Of a stretch of 21,916 nt of DNA, positions 13,552 through 21,916 are shown piece after piece. Location of the stretch: the IMG/VR virus record IMGVR_UViG_3300012009_000014, positions 1 through 21,916 of that record. One strand, given 5' to 3'. This DNA comes from a virus. Below the pieces are notes generated by a model. The model had not been told where the DNA came from, did no database searches, and saw only the letters and a program-made list of their open reading frames with translations. Made by a program: the position numbers and the translations under genes. How positions within the stretch are numbered: the stretch's first letter is position 1; each line of letters starts with the position of its first letter.

Positions 13552-14091
13552 ATGGCAATCAATTCATTCAAGTTTGGCCTGAACGATGTCAAAATCGCAA
13601 CCTGGGAAGATGAGGAAAGCTACGGTACTGCGCTTGACGTTGAGTCTGTATCGTCTTTTACGGTAGAGGTGCAGACGGAAAGCGGGACGTTAGAGGGCGA
13701 CGACATTATAACCGCTGTTCACGCGAAAATCCAGGCTGCTCAGGTTCGCTTCCAGTTTGCCTTTAAGGACTTGGAAGCCTACGAAATTCTGACGGGCGTA
13801 ACCAATACAGAGAGCGATGAAAACGAGAGCATGATTTTTGCTCGTGACGACATGTCGTACTTCGCTATTTGCGGACGGATCAACGCAATTAGCGGTGGCG
13901 GGGATTCGCAAATTTTCTTGCCGAAATGCAAGCTAACTGAGGGCTTCTCGCTTGACATGACAAAAGGTCAGTTTATGACGCCGGAGCTGACCGCAATGGC
14001 GGTATATGAGGGTAGCACGTATGGTATCCTCAAGGTTGTCAACAATGCAACGGCGCAAACCGTAACCATCCCGCCGACGGGGGCAAGCTAG
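13552..14091 (+). CDS. Major tail tube protein
   Basis: A 179-aa beta-rich protein beginning MAINSFKFGLNDVKIATWED. VSSFTVEVQTESGTLEGDDI, the AAQVRFQFAFKDLEAYEILTG strand/helix and KCKLTEGFSLDMTKGQFMTPELTAMAVY follow the tail tube fold, in which a beta sandwich forms hexameric rings. GAGGTGGAG (13541-13549) gives one of the best binding sites of the window, as expected for an abundant protein. It lies just before the tail chaperone pair. Confidence 0.8.
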   Translation: MAINSFKFGLNDVKIATWEDEESYGTALDVESVSSFTVEVQTESGTLEGDDIITAVHAKIQAAQVRFQFAFKDLEAYEILTGVTNTESDENESMIFARDDMSYFAICGRINAISGGGDSQIFLPKCKLTEGFSLDMTKGQFMTPELTAMAVYEGSTYGILKVVNNATAQTVTIPPTGAS

Positions 14092-14096
14092 ACATA

Positions 14097-14561
14097 ATGA
14101 CAACTAAAAAGCTAACGCCTACCAGTGGCAAGACGTGGCGCGAAAGCGTGGAGGGGGGCGTCGTGCTAGAGCTTCCCTCCGGCTTTGTAGCTCGCATTCG
14201 CAGCGTGCAACCTGATGTGTTTTTCAGGGCGGGGAAAATCCCCGATGCGTTAACGCCGGTGGTGGTTCAAATGTTTGAGGGGATGCCAGACGAACTAGAG
14301 ATGACTTCGGTGGCCGACCTTAAACCATATACCGACCTGGTTAACGTGTTGTGCCAATCGATTATGGTTGAACCCAAGTTGGTCGAAAAACCAGAGGCAG
14401 ATGACGAAATCGGGTTTGATCACCTGGAATGGCCTGACAAGCAACTGCTGTTAACTGTGATTGGACGGTCTACTAAAGACATCGAGCTTTTTCGTGACCA
14501 ACAAAAAGACGATGTGGAAAACGTGGACACTGGCAAAGGCGACGGGGCAGCGGCCAAGTGA
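14097..14561 (+). CDS. Tail assembly chaperone, short (G-type) product
   Basis: A 154-aa protein placed between tail tube and tape measure, where tail chaperones always lie. The N-terminal half (VVLELPSGFVARIRSVQPDVFFRAGKIPD) is a pattern seen in such chaperones of siphoviruses. The C-terminal end is acidic with Gly and Lys (DVENVDTGKGDGAAAK). The binding site is weak. A second frame continues directly after its stop, so a frameshifted longer form is likely. Confidence 0.68.
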   Translation: MTTKKLTPTSGKTWRESVEGGVVLELPSGFVARIRSVQPDVFFRAGKIPDALTPVVVQMFEGMPDELEMTSVADLKPYTDLVNVLCQSIMVEPKLVEKPEADDEIGFDHLEWPDKQLLLTVIGRSTKDIELFRDQQKDDVENVDTGKGDGAAAK

Positions 14562-14805
14562 CGTTGTTCGGCTTCAAGACTACATACGGGCCACCACGCC
14601 CTTTGACGGGTGGTGGGAGTCCGTACAGTTCGATCACGCCGTTGTGTGGTTTGGGCAATACGTAGATAGCAAGTTGATGGAACGGGACGATAAGGGCGGC
14701 GCTGTTTATTCGCTTAAGGAAATGCTAGGCGATACGGATTCCGCGACCTCAGAGCACATGGCGCAAATGCTGGGGGCAATGTTCGGCACTATCAATAATA
14801 CATAA
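14512..14805 (+). CDS. Frameshift extension of the tail chaperone (T-type part)
   Basis: This frame is +1 (or -2) relative to the short chaperone gene and stays open to the TAA at 14805, 10 bases before the tape measure ATG. Its clear protein part begins around DVVRLQDYIRATTPFDGWWE (from 14560). The ATG at 14512 has no ribosome binding site, which argues against a separate gene. A fused product of about 236 aa could form by slipping at GGGG (14544-14547), where a shifted tRNA pairs again fully; CAA-AAA-GAC (14502-14510) is another candidate site. Frameshifted chaperones are usual in long-tailed phages, mostly -1, so this direction is uncommon. Confidence 0.6.
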   Translation: MWKTWTLAKATGQRPSDVVRLQDYIRATTPFDGWWESVQFDHAVVWFGQYVDSKLMERDDKGGAVYSLKEMLGDTDSATSEHMAQMLGAMFGTINNT

Positions 14806-14815
14806 GGCGGATGCA

Positions 14816-17800
14816 ATGTCTTGGCTGGATCAATACGCCATGTCTGGTAGCCCCGGCGGCAGGAATAATACTCCGGGCGGGGCGACGGCTGGACAGGCTA
14901 CCGGCACAATACGAATAAATACAGCCCAGCTTTCTAAAGGGCGCGCCATTGTGCAAACAGAAGCCCGCGCAATGGGCCGCGCCTTGCAGACCATTGGGCC
15001 GTCAACGCAATCCGGCGTCCGACAGGCAAATAGCGCATTGAATAGCCTCAAACAACAAGTCGGCGCGGTGACACAAGTGCTAAATATTGCGCTGGGGACG
15101 ATCACGGCTATTGGTGTGCGGTCTGCAAACCACATGCGCGCTATTAACGGTCTTTTCTTAACGCTGGCGGGCAGCCAAGAACAAGCAAATAAGTATATGG
15201 CACAGCTTGAAGAGGTGGCCGAGCGCACAAATCGTCCCATGACCACCTTGCTGGAAAGCGCTAACGGGCTGCTCCCGGCGCTGCGCAATACAAACGCGAG
15301 TTTGGGGCAAACGTTAATGCTGGCGCAGCGGCTTGCCATTCTCGATCCCGCACAAGGCATGGCTGGCGCAGCCTATGCTATTCGGGAGTTTCTAAATGAA
15401 GAATACATTTCGCTTTCCCGGCGCTTCGAAATGAGCCGCACTCGCCTTCAGCAAATCATTGAGGAGTCAGGCGGTGATCAGGCCAAGGCGATCCAGGGGC
15501 TATCTGACTATGTTAGCGAATTGGGCCTCACTGAAGAAGCACAAGAGGCAATGGGTAAGAGCGGGCGGTTTGCTTGGGCAAACTTGCGCGGTGAAGTTAA
15601 AATGACGCTAGCGGAAGCATTTGAGCCAACCGCCATTGTGCTGAATGAAATTGCACAGGGGTTTGCCAACATTCTCAAACAGGTTCGCCGGGTTGACCCC
15701 CAATTGCTAAAGGTGGCAGGGACGTTGGCAACCATTGCCACAATTAGCACGGCTCCGCAGGCCCTTGCCCGTCTTCCCCTTATTCGTGGCGTATTGACTG
15801 CTGGTGACGCCTCGTCTACTGATGGTACATCGCCTGCCGGTGGCGGGCGACTTGGGCGCAGCGTGCGGACGGCGGGCGTTTTAGCTGCGGCAGGTTATGT
15901 GGGGACGCAAGCGGGCGTCGGCCTGGCGCGTTTGGGGGGACGGGCGGGAAACAAGGAGCTTGCACGTTTTTCTGACAAGTCGCAGCAGGAAGCCTCCAAC
16001 ATGATCAAGACAACGCTCAAGCAAGTGCTAGTCATTATGTTTAATGCCCTGATGCAACTCGTAAAAGCTATCCAGGAGGGCGCGTTTCGTCTTGTTAACT
16101 TATGGGATATCATTAAGGCCGGTATGCAACGTGGTTGGGCGAAGGTGCGCAATGTGCTAGCCGACGCGGTTGATGCTTTGGGGCAAATATTCGGCCTCTT
16201 GGTTCTATTGCTTGCAGAAGTGTGGCGCAATCTGCGCAATGCCTTTGCCAGTCTCGTGGATGCCGTAGGCAATGCAGCGGCGGGTTTATTGCGCATGGTT
16301 GCGAGCCTACTGGATAAAATTAACACAATTGATCTTGGCTTTATGGGGGAAGTCAACCTGGGGCTAGGCGGCACAATTGACAACATGAATGAGTTTGCCG
16401 ATGCCGCCGATGCAATGGGCGAATCCATGCGCCAGAACGAATTGGACCAGGGGCTTATTGATACTGCTACGAGCTGGGGGAAGGCGGGCGACAGCATCCG
16501 GGTCAGCGACGAACAAATGCGCAAGTGGGCTGATACCATTGGCCAGGGAACGGCGTTAACCCGCGAGCAAGCGCGCGCACTAGAGAATACTGCCCGGTTG
16601 GGCGACGAATGGACAGAAAGCCTTGCTCGCACACTTGGCGTTATTAAGGAATACAACTCTGTGCTAGATATTACTGGCAACCTCGTGGAAGCGATTGCTC
16701 AAAAGCAATTGGAGGCTATCGACGACCCCCAAGATGTTGTATATAGCGACGAAGTGCTGGCGGCATGGATGGATTTTCAGGACGACTTGGAAGAAGCACA
16801 ACGCGAGATGCACGACGACCTGGCCGAAGAAGAACGGCAGTACAACGAGGCGCGCACCAAAGCTATTGGCAACCATAACGCCGAACTAGCGGACATGGAA
16901 GTAAAGTTTAACCGTGAGCGGGCTGAGGCCGCCAGCGAATACCAACATGATGTGGCGGAGCAAGAAGAAGAATATCAGCGCGAGCGCTCAGAAGAGTATC
17001 AAAAAGCAACCCAAAAACAAAAAGAGATCATTGCGGACCGCGAAGAAACCTTATCAGATTTGAATGAGGAATATCATGCGGATGTAGAGCGCGCAGAACG
17101 GGATCACAAAGAGCGCCTGGAAGACATTCAACGCAATGGCAAGGAGCAAATTATTCGCGCAGCTATGCGCCTGGATGCCCAGGGCGTATGGCAAGCACAG
17201 CGCAATATGGAACAAGGGCTGCGCGAAGAAAACGATAACTACAAAGATAAGCAGCGGGATCGAGAAGACAAGTTCAAGAAAGAGCGTGAAGAGGCACAAG
17301 AAAACGCTGAGGAATTGCTTAACGATTTGTGGGAATCGTACCGCGAACAAGAACGGGCCGACCGAGAACATCATCAGCGCAAGTTGGCAGACCTGGCGCA
17401 ATCTTACCATGAGCAGGAACAAAAAGACCGGGAACATTATCAACGTCAGCGGCAAGAAAAAGTCGTGGCACACCAGCAAGAACTAACTGAATTGCGCACG
17501 GCACATGCAAGACGTTTGTCGGAAATCCGAACCCAGGCAGACGCGGAAATCGAGGCCCTACGCGCTGAGTTTTTGGAAACGTTTATTGCCATGCAAAAAG
17601 ATGCGGGGGTGCACCAAGCCAACTTAATCAACATTCATCGTGTCGGGCAGGCGACTGCCGAGGCCGAACTAAGCGCCTGGTGGGAACGCCAAAAACGCAT
17701 GTTTAGTGGCGGCGGCACAACGCACATGCCTGCCACGCAATATCGGCAAACTTTCAACACCCCGACCCTTTCCAGCTATGGGGGGTATCGCGCGCCGCGT

Positions 17801-18088
17801 TTTGCGCGTGGGGGGGCAATGCCATTTACGGGGATGGCTCACCTGGAAGCGGGAGAACATGTGCTGACGCCGAACACGTCGGGCTTATTACGGCGGATGC
17901 TGGGTGGTGCAATTACCGAGCCGGCACTCTTGTCAGCGGTGGGCGGGGGACGTGAAGGTCGGGCCAATGTTATTGAGTCGCTGAATATGACGAATTATTA
18001 TCCGCAAACTGAAGCGCCTGTCTCACAGTACGAGATTGAGCGCATGGTAAATCGCGCGGTTCGTAACGCGCTGGGAGCGACCACATGA
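14816..18088 (+). CDS. Tape measure protein
   Basis: A 1090-aa protein, so a tail of roughly 150 nm would be expected from the usual 0.15 nm per residue. N-terminal part: SSxxL-type TMP helices (QLSKGRAIVQTEARAMGRAL; TNRPMTTLLESANGLLPALR). Middle: amphipathic and hydrophobic stretches, for example ALGQIFGLLVLLLAEVWRNL at about 452-471. Residues about 655-920 form one long, highly charged helix full of Glu, Arg, Lys and Gln. The C-terminus has the common GGAMPFTGMAHLEAGEHVLTPN motif (about 1000-1021). GGCGG precedes the ATG. It sets tail length and helps DNA entry. Confidence 0.9.
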   Translation: MSWLDQYAMSGSPGGRNNTPGGATAGQATGTIRINTAQLSKGRAIVQTEARAMGRALQTIGPSTQSGVRQANSALNSLKQQVGAVTQVLNIALGTITAIGVRSANHMRAINGLFLTLAGSQEQANKYMAQLEEVAERTNRPMTTLLESANGLLPALRNTNASLGQTLMLAQRLAILDPAQGMAGAAYAIREFLNEEYISLSRRFEMSRTRLQQIIEESGGDQAKAIQGLSDYVSELGLTEEAQEAMGKSGRFAWANLRGEVKMTLAEAFEPTAIVLNEIAQGFANILKQVRRVDPQLLKVAGTLATIATISTAPQALARLPLIRGVLTAGDASSTDGTSPAGGGRLGRSVRTAGVLAAAGYVGTQAGVGLARLGGRAGNKELARFSDKSQQEASNMIKTTLKQVLVIMFNALMQLVKAIQEGAFRLVNLWDIIKAGMQRGWAKVRNVLADAVDALGQIFGLLVLLLAEVWRNLRNAFASLVDAVGNAAAGLLRMVASLLDKINTIDLGFMGEVNLGLGGTIDNMNEFADAADAMGESMRQNELDQGLIDTATSWGKAGDSIRVSDEQMRKWADTIGQGTALTREQARALENTARLGDEWTESLARTLGVIKEYNSVLDITGNLVEAIAQKQLEAIDDPQDVVYSDEVLAAWMDFQDDLEEAQREMHDDLAEEERQYNEARTKAIGNHNAELADMEVKFNRERAEAASEYQHDVAEQEEEYQRERSEEYQKATQKQKEIIADREETLSDLNEEYHADVERAERDHKERLEDIQRNGKEQIIRAAMRLDAQGVWQAQRNMEQGLREENDNYKDKQRDREDKFKKEREEAQENAEELLNDLWESYREQERADREHHQRKLADLAQSYHEQEQKDREHYQRQRQEKVVAHQQELTELRTAHARRLSEIRTQADAEIEALRAEFLETFIAMQKDAGVHQANLINIHRVGQATAEAELSAWWERQKRMFSGGGTTHMPATQYRQTFNTPTLSSYGGYRAPRFARGGAMPFTGMAHLEAGEHVLTPNTSGLLRRMLGGAITEPALLSAVGGGREGRANVIESLNMTNYYPQTEAPVSQYEIERMVNRAVRNALGATT

Positions 18089-18462
18089 GTGAATACCAGC
18101 TTGCCGACGGAAGTGATGCGGAGGCATCCTATGCCTCTGTTGATCCACAGCCCGCCAGCGAGGGTCTGTTATATCCAGATCGCGTCTATGCAATAGATGG
18201 CACACCTATCGACAAGGGATTACCGTTCGTAATTTGGCGCTATGGTCCACAGCTTGACGAGGATGATTATGACAGCCTGCTTACGCAGTTTGGATTGTCG
18301 TCCGCCACGTCAAATGATGTAACCATTAAAACCCAAACCGGGGCCGGACGAGACACATGGAGCGATTACAACGGCAAAATCATTCGCCCCGCCCGGCCAG
18401 AATATCGCGAAGGCTACTATCGCAACGTTGAATTTCGGATTGTTGGCTTGGAGAGCACCTGA
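18085..18462 (+). CDS. Distal tail / minor tail protein, putative
   Basis: A 125-aa protein that overlaps both neighbours by ATGA-type junctions. YPDRVYAIDGTPIDKGLPFVIWRYGPQLDEDDYDSLLTQFGLS is followed by SNDVTIKTQTGAGRDTWSDYNGKIIRP, ending with a strand of the form VEFRIVGLES. Comparable small proteins between tape measure and tail hub in environmental siphoviruses are treated as distal tail or tail tip parts. No definite family was recognised. Confidence 0.55.
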   Translation: MSEYQLADGSDAEASYASVDPQPASEGLLYPDRVYAIDGTPIDKGLPFVIWRYGPQLDEDDYDSLLTQFGLSSATSNDVTIKTQTGAGRDTWSDYNGKIIRPARPEYREGYYRNVEFRIVGLEST

Positions 18463-21266
18463 TGGCGTGGAATAGTTACCCGCAGGGCCACAAGGGGTAT
18501 TTTTGGTTACATAATCCTGATGTGATCTTTGAGGCCGAGCTAGATTATAGCAATACATACACGACCGGACGCCTGACTTTTCTTGGCGATATGTGGCGCT
18601 ATCTCTGTGTGACCAATATTACAACCGGCGCGATGTCGGACATCAAGGCCGAGATGACACTTTCCATTGGAACCTCTGCGCAGGGGTGGGACTATGGCTT
18701 TTGTCGCGTGCGCGGCGTAAAAAATGTTGGGGGAACTGATGTTATTGAAATTCTAGTCAATGGTAATTCAGCGTTGGCAGGCGATTTATTGTTTCAAAGC
18801 AGCCCCACTTTATATGTTACGGTATGGGATGAGCGCCGTTTGTGGACCAAGCCGCCCATCTATAGCGATTCTGGCGTAGGATGGTATGACGGCGTTGAGT
18901 CGGACGGCATTGAAGGCCCGAATTACGATCATCCCCCTGTGGCCAATGGGGGGCCTCCGGTTATGGGCTGGATTGATACGGCTACCGAGGTGCTAAGTGT
19001 TGATTTTGACGCCAGCCGTAGTTACCGAGTAGAGCATACGGCGGTACTGGGATCATGGACAAGTGATATTGCCGCTACAGCTACTATCTCGTCAGACTCC
19101 GAAAACGGCGGCAATGTTGATGATAACGTCGTGGACGGGGACACAGGAACATATTGGGAGCCTTCAGATGCGCTTCCCGAAGGTATCCGTTTCACATTCT
19201 CAGCCTCAAAACGATTCTACAGGGTAGACATAACCGCAAGCGGCAACAACGCCCCTAAAAAATTCACAATTAGGCCCGTCGGCCTGTATGCAAGATTTCT
19301 CCACGTCACTGAGGAAACAGGATGGGGAAGTCATGAAACAAGGACGTATTACTTAGATGCCGACTACAACAACGAATTAGATGGGACCCGCGATAGCGAG
19401 GGGCACGATGAGTGCCAGATATATATTTACGAAGCCAATGGCGGAACGCTGCGTATTGAAGAAGTAAAAATATATGCTGAAGATCGGACTGGCGGTGCAA
19501 CGCAGGCATATACGTGGGACTTTGATGACGGCACCATTACAACAGGCGATGTCAATAGCGAGGCCCCAACCGTAACCTTTACGCCTGGTTTCCGGTGGGT
19601 CAGCCTGACGGTGGAGGATAGCAATAGCAACACAGATATTCATTGGATACCGGTGCTGGCGCTAGGAACGTCATATAAAACAGAAGAGAAAGACTATACC
19701 AGCGCCATATACGACGAAAGTGATGGTTTGGATGGTTTTCACTCTGATCAGCTATTTGATAATGATGACGATACTAGTTGGGCAATTTCAGTTTCAGCCG
19801 GCCAGTTACCTGCCTGGGCCTCTGTCGAGCTAAATGAGGCGCAGTGGGTTAACCAGTACTCCATAACCTTTAATCACTCCGACACAGACCAGGCACCAAA
19901 GGCCTGGGAGCTACAAGCGTACATTGATGGAGCCTGGACAACAGTTGATAGCCAGTCTGGGCAAACAGGCTGGAGTGAGGGAGAATCACGTTCCTTTACG
20001 ATCAGCAGCGCATACCAAAATGCGAAGTGGCGCATTTACGTTACCGAAAACAATGACGATACCTTCTTCTTGCGTTTTCATGAGTTAGACCTCGAATATA
20101 CCCTGGTAGTAGATCAGCAAGAATTGCCACTAACGGACGTTGAGCTTGAAAGTCGCCAATTAGACATTAAAGGGCAAACGTTGAGGGCGACTATTTATGA
20201 GGACATTAGCAGCTATCCTAGAGGCGCAATGGTCTTGTATGGCGAAGACGAGTGGTTTGACGGAGTGAAGGGGGCTTGTTCAGAAGCAGAGTACCCACTC
20301 GTTGACCGGGGCTTTCTTAAATTTTGGGGATGGATTGCCGAAGAGCATCCCAAGTGGCACACGACAAAGAATGGTTTAGTTACAAGCACGCGGGTTATCT
20401 GCCATGATGTGGGGCAATGTGCCAGCCAAATACCCGCCTGGAATCTTGTATTCCAACGCAAAGACTCTCCCTCTAGCGCGTTTGAAATGCGCCACCCCAA
20501 CGTTAGCCGTCTTTTATGGTTTGCTGCGCGCTACATAAGTAACCTTGCCAACCTGACAGATTTCTACTGGGGGGGGCTAGGAGATGAAGCAGGAAGTGGG
20601 GTGCTCGGCATGAATGGAGATTCTCTATTTATGTTGATGGATGGCCTAGCGCAATCTGCCGGAAGCCGAGTCACATGCAATAAATTTGGACAGATTGCAA
20701 TGCGCAAAGACCAGAATATAGCGCGTACTCGCAATACCACTTCGGCGGTTGACTTGACCGAAAGTGACTACTTGGAATTAGCCTTTTCAGAGCGAACACG
20801 CCCAAGGGCGGGTATCTTATGGCTCTCAGGCATCAGCACAACGTTAGAAGAATATGATGATGCGGGATTTTCAATTTCTCCCTGGTTCTACATGGCTCCG
20901 GGCCAACTTCCAACGCAGGGGGTTCAGAAAGTTGATGTGAGCGAGCAAATAGAGGTGTCTGACGCCGATTTAGGGAGACGCGCGCTAAACCTTCTGATTA
21001 ATAGGCACGCGGCTGTCAAGTCTTTAATCTCATTCCAGCTTGCCGCAGCCAATGACATAGGCATTGATCCTGCCGATATGTACGTCGTGACTCTGGATTT
21101 GGGGGCGGACTATGTCGCACAGCGCGGAACAACCTGGAGCGCCGAAAAATTCTATCCGCAGCGAGTGGTTTTTCAATATAACAATGAGGGCCATTTCTGC
21201 ATCATTACTGTTGAGGCCGAGCAGTACGCGACAAAAGGTAATCCGGCAGAGAATTACACGCCATAG
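18462..21266 (+). CDS. Tail tip / baseplate protein with PKD and F5/8C (discoidin) domains
   Basis: A 934-aa protein. Residues 1-155 are a beta-rich tail-tip domain. VANGGPPVMG...LSVDFDASRS (about 160-188) and TQAYTWDFDDGTITTGDVNS...VSLTVEDSNS (about 345-388) are the two halves of one PKD domain, split by a beta-sandwich resembling an F5/8 type C domain (about 191-345; NVDDNVVDGDTGTYWEPSD). A second such domain lies at about 404-547 (FHSDQLFDNDDDTSWAIS, then AWELQAYIDGAWTTVDSQSG). Residues 548-934 are probably the tail hub or attachment region (SRLLWFAARYISNLANLTD; DADLGRRALNLLINRHAAVK). The F5/8C domains suggest binding to cell-surface sugars. Domain calls are by eye. Confidence 0.68.
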   Translation: MAWNSYPQGHKGYFWLHNPDVIFEAELDYSNTYTTGRLTFLGDMWRYLCVTNITTGAMSDIKAEMTLSIGTSAQGWDYGFCRVRGVKNVGGTDVIEILVNGNSALAGDLLFQSSPTLYVTVWDERRLWTKPPIYSDSGVGWYDGVESDGIEGPNYDHPPVANGGPPVMGWIDTATEVLSVDFDASRSYRVEHTAVLGSWTSDIAATATISSDSENGGNVDDNVVDGDTGTYWEPSDALPEGIRFTFSASKRFYRVDITASGNNAPKKFTIRPVGLYARFLHVTEETGWGSHETRTYYLDADYNNELDGTRDSEGHDECQIYIYEANGGTLRIEEVKIYAEDRTGGATQAYTWDFDDGTITTGDVNSEAPTVTFTPGFRWVSLTVEDSNSNTDIHWIPVLALGTSYKTEEKDYTSAIYDESDGLDGFHSDQLFDNDDDTSWAISVSAGQLPAWASVELNEAQWVNQYSITFNHSDTDQAPKAWELQAYIDGAWTTVDSQSGQTGWSEGESRSFTISSAYQNAKWRIYVTENNDDTFFLRFHELDLEYTLVVDQQELPLTDVELESRQLDIKGQTLRATIYEDISSYPRGAMVLYGEDEWFDGVKGACSEAEYPLVDRGFLKFWGWIAEEHPKWHTTKNGLVTSTRVICHDVGQCASQIPAWNLVFQRKDSPSSAFEMRHPNVSRLLWFAARYISNLANLTDFYWGGLGDEAGSGVLGMNGDSLFMLMDGLAQSAGSRVTCNKFGQIAMRKDQNIARTRNTTSAVDLTESDYLELAFSERTRPRAGILWLSGISTTLEEYDDAGFSISPWFYMAPGQLPTQGVQKVDVSEQIEVSDADLGRRALNLLINRHAAVKSLISFQLAAANDIGIDPADMYVVTLDLGADYVAQRGTTWSAEKFYPQRVVFQYNNEGHFCIITVEAEQYATKGNPAENYTP

Positions 21267-21274
21267 GAGTAATT

Positions 21275-21811
21275 ATGGTAGATCAAGAGGTAAAGCAGGC
21301 GGTGCACCACGCCACTGTTACACGCCGTGTCCGGGCACGGGCATTTAAGCCCGAAAGCGACGGCTCATACACCGCAGTAGTTCCGGGCGAGCATAGCTTC
21401 ACATACGTTCGGATCCAGGGAGGAGCACTATCCATTGCTCGTGACGCCGTTGGGCTTACTTCTCCTACCGATGACGATGCGCCAGTTTGGCTGGAGCCAG
21501 ATGCGGATGGCGTCTGGGCCATTACCGGACGGCGCTGGGAGGGTAGCACAGGCGCAGAACCAGCCACGATCCCGCACGAGCGCGGCGGGCTGGAGGCCGA
21601 CGTATCTGGTTACAGCGGGCTGTTGAAGGTTAATGGCGGCAGCACATCTGAAATCAAATGGAATTTTGCGGCCAGCGCTGCGCCCGGGGTAGGGGATGAC
21701 GATGGCGATGGGTATAGCATCGGGTCGCTATGGCTGGACACAACCAACGATGAGGCATATATCTGCCTGGATGCTAGCACGGGAGCGGCGGTATGGAAAC
21801 AAATCACATGA
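21275..21811 (+). CDS. Tail fibre/tip protein, putative
   Basis: A 178-aa protein following the tail hub gene, with TAGGAG just upstream of the ATG. An N-terminal beta domain (VRARAFKPESDGSYTAVVPG, YVRIQGGALSIARDA, APVWLEPDADGVWAITGRRW) is followed by HERGGLEADVSGYSGLLKVN and DGDGYSIGSLWLDTTNDEAY. These last two patterns are frequent at attachment points and collar regions of phage tail fibres. It probably links the tail tip to a fibre. It overlaps the next start by ATGA. Confidence 0.6.
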   Translation: MVDQEVKQAVHHATVTRRVRARAFKPESDGSYTAVVPGEHSFTYVRIQGGALSIARDAVGLTSPTDDDAPVWLEPDADGVWAITGRRWEGSTGAEPATIPHERGGLEADVSGYSGLLKVNGGSTSEIKWNFAASAAPGVGDDDGDGYSIGSLWLDTTNDEAYICLDASTGAAVWKQIT

Positions 21812-21916
21812 CAGGGAAAATATTACTGCTTTTGCTGGTCGTGGCATTGTTTCTTCCTGCACCAGCCGGGGCACAAGTAGACGGCTACCCGCGTGGCGTG
21901 TTGATTATCCCGGCCA
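21808..21916 (+). CDS. Exported protein with Sec signal peptide (3' partial)
   Basis: The ATG overlaps the previous TGA (ATGA). The 36 visible codons begin MTGKILLLLLVVALFLPAPA and continue GAQVDGYPRGVLIIPA. This is a classic signal peptide: one Lys, a run of Leu/Val and a likely signal peptidase I site after AGA, before Gln. No lipobox Cys is seen. An exported product in a tail operon is unusual; a cell-wall enzyme, a surface-exclusion protein or a fibre-related factor are possible. The gene continues past the window. Confidence 0.55.
   Translation, partial: MTGKILLLLLVVALFLPAPAGAQVDGYPRGVLIIPA

Noticed and set aside
14461-14805. A separate gene starting at ATG 14461
   Set aside because: The start lies deep inside the chaperone gene with no ribosome binding site; a frameshifted extension explains the frame better.

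Overview
The window looks like part of the late (virion morphogenesis) region of a tailed phage or prophage. Every supported gene is on the + strand. The order is the classical one: capsid protease/scaffold, decoration protein, major capsid protein (MCP), neck/connector genes, tail terminator, tail tube, frameshifted tail chaperones, tape measure, distal tail, tail tip and fibre. No sheath gene is seen between the terminator and the tube, so a long non-contractile (siphovirus-like) tail is inferred. The host cannot be named from the sequence; the protein styles suggest an uncultivated, environmental bacterial host.

Region 1 (1-6042) is a sugar and surface-modification cluster. It holds the 3' end of a GDP-mannose 3,5-epimerase-like gene, an isochorismatase-fold protein, a GT4-like glycosyltransferase, a Methyltransf_24-like and an FkbM-like methyltransferase, a DPM1-like GT2, two further GT2-like proteins and a small basic protein. 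Most genes overlap or lie a few bases apart, so this is one operon. Region 2 (6043-6432) is a short regulatory gap with an inverted repeat, a sigma70-like promoter and one or two very small ORFs. Region 3 (6445-9355) holds the protease with a probable nested scaffold gene, the decoration protein and the MCP. Region 4 (9356-12004) is an accessory insert: a complete iscB element with its omega RNA (HEARO RNA), then a lone GT4 glycosyltransferase. Region 5 (12006-21916) holds the neck, tail and tail-tip genes and ends inside a gene for an exported protein.

The most interesting signal is a pair of related RNA-guided elements. The full iscB element (9367-10930) sits just after the MCP stop codon. 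A 342-bp mini-element with no iscB (156-497) sits at the 3' end of the epimerase gene. The two share 162 identical bases of omega RNA scaffold, have compensatory changes in a 5' hairpin and related 3' and right-end hairpins, but carry different upstream guide sequences. One IscB protein could therefore serve two guides. The similarity also runs beyond the right ends to the start codons of two different glycosyltransferase genes. Downstream of the full element, the hydrolase-like gene found after the mini-element has collapsed to about 50 bp through two deletions at short direct repeats. This suggests an IscB-driven homing or exchange module linked to glycosyltransferase genes inside a virion operon; that function is inference.
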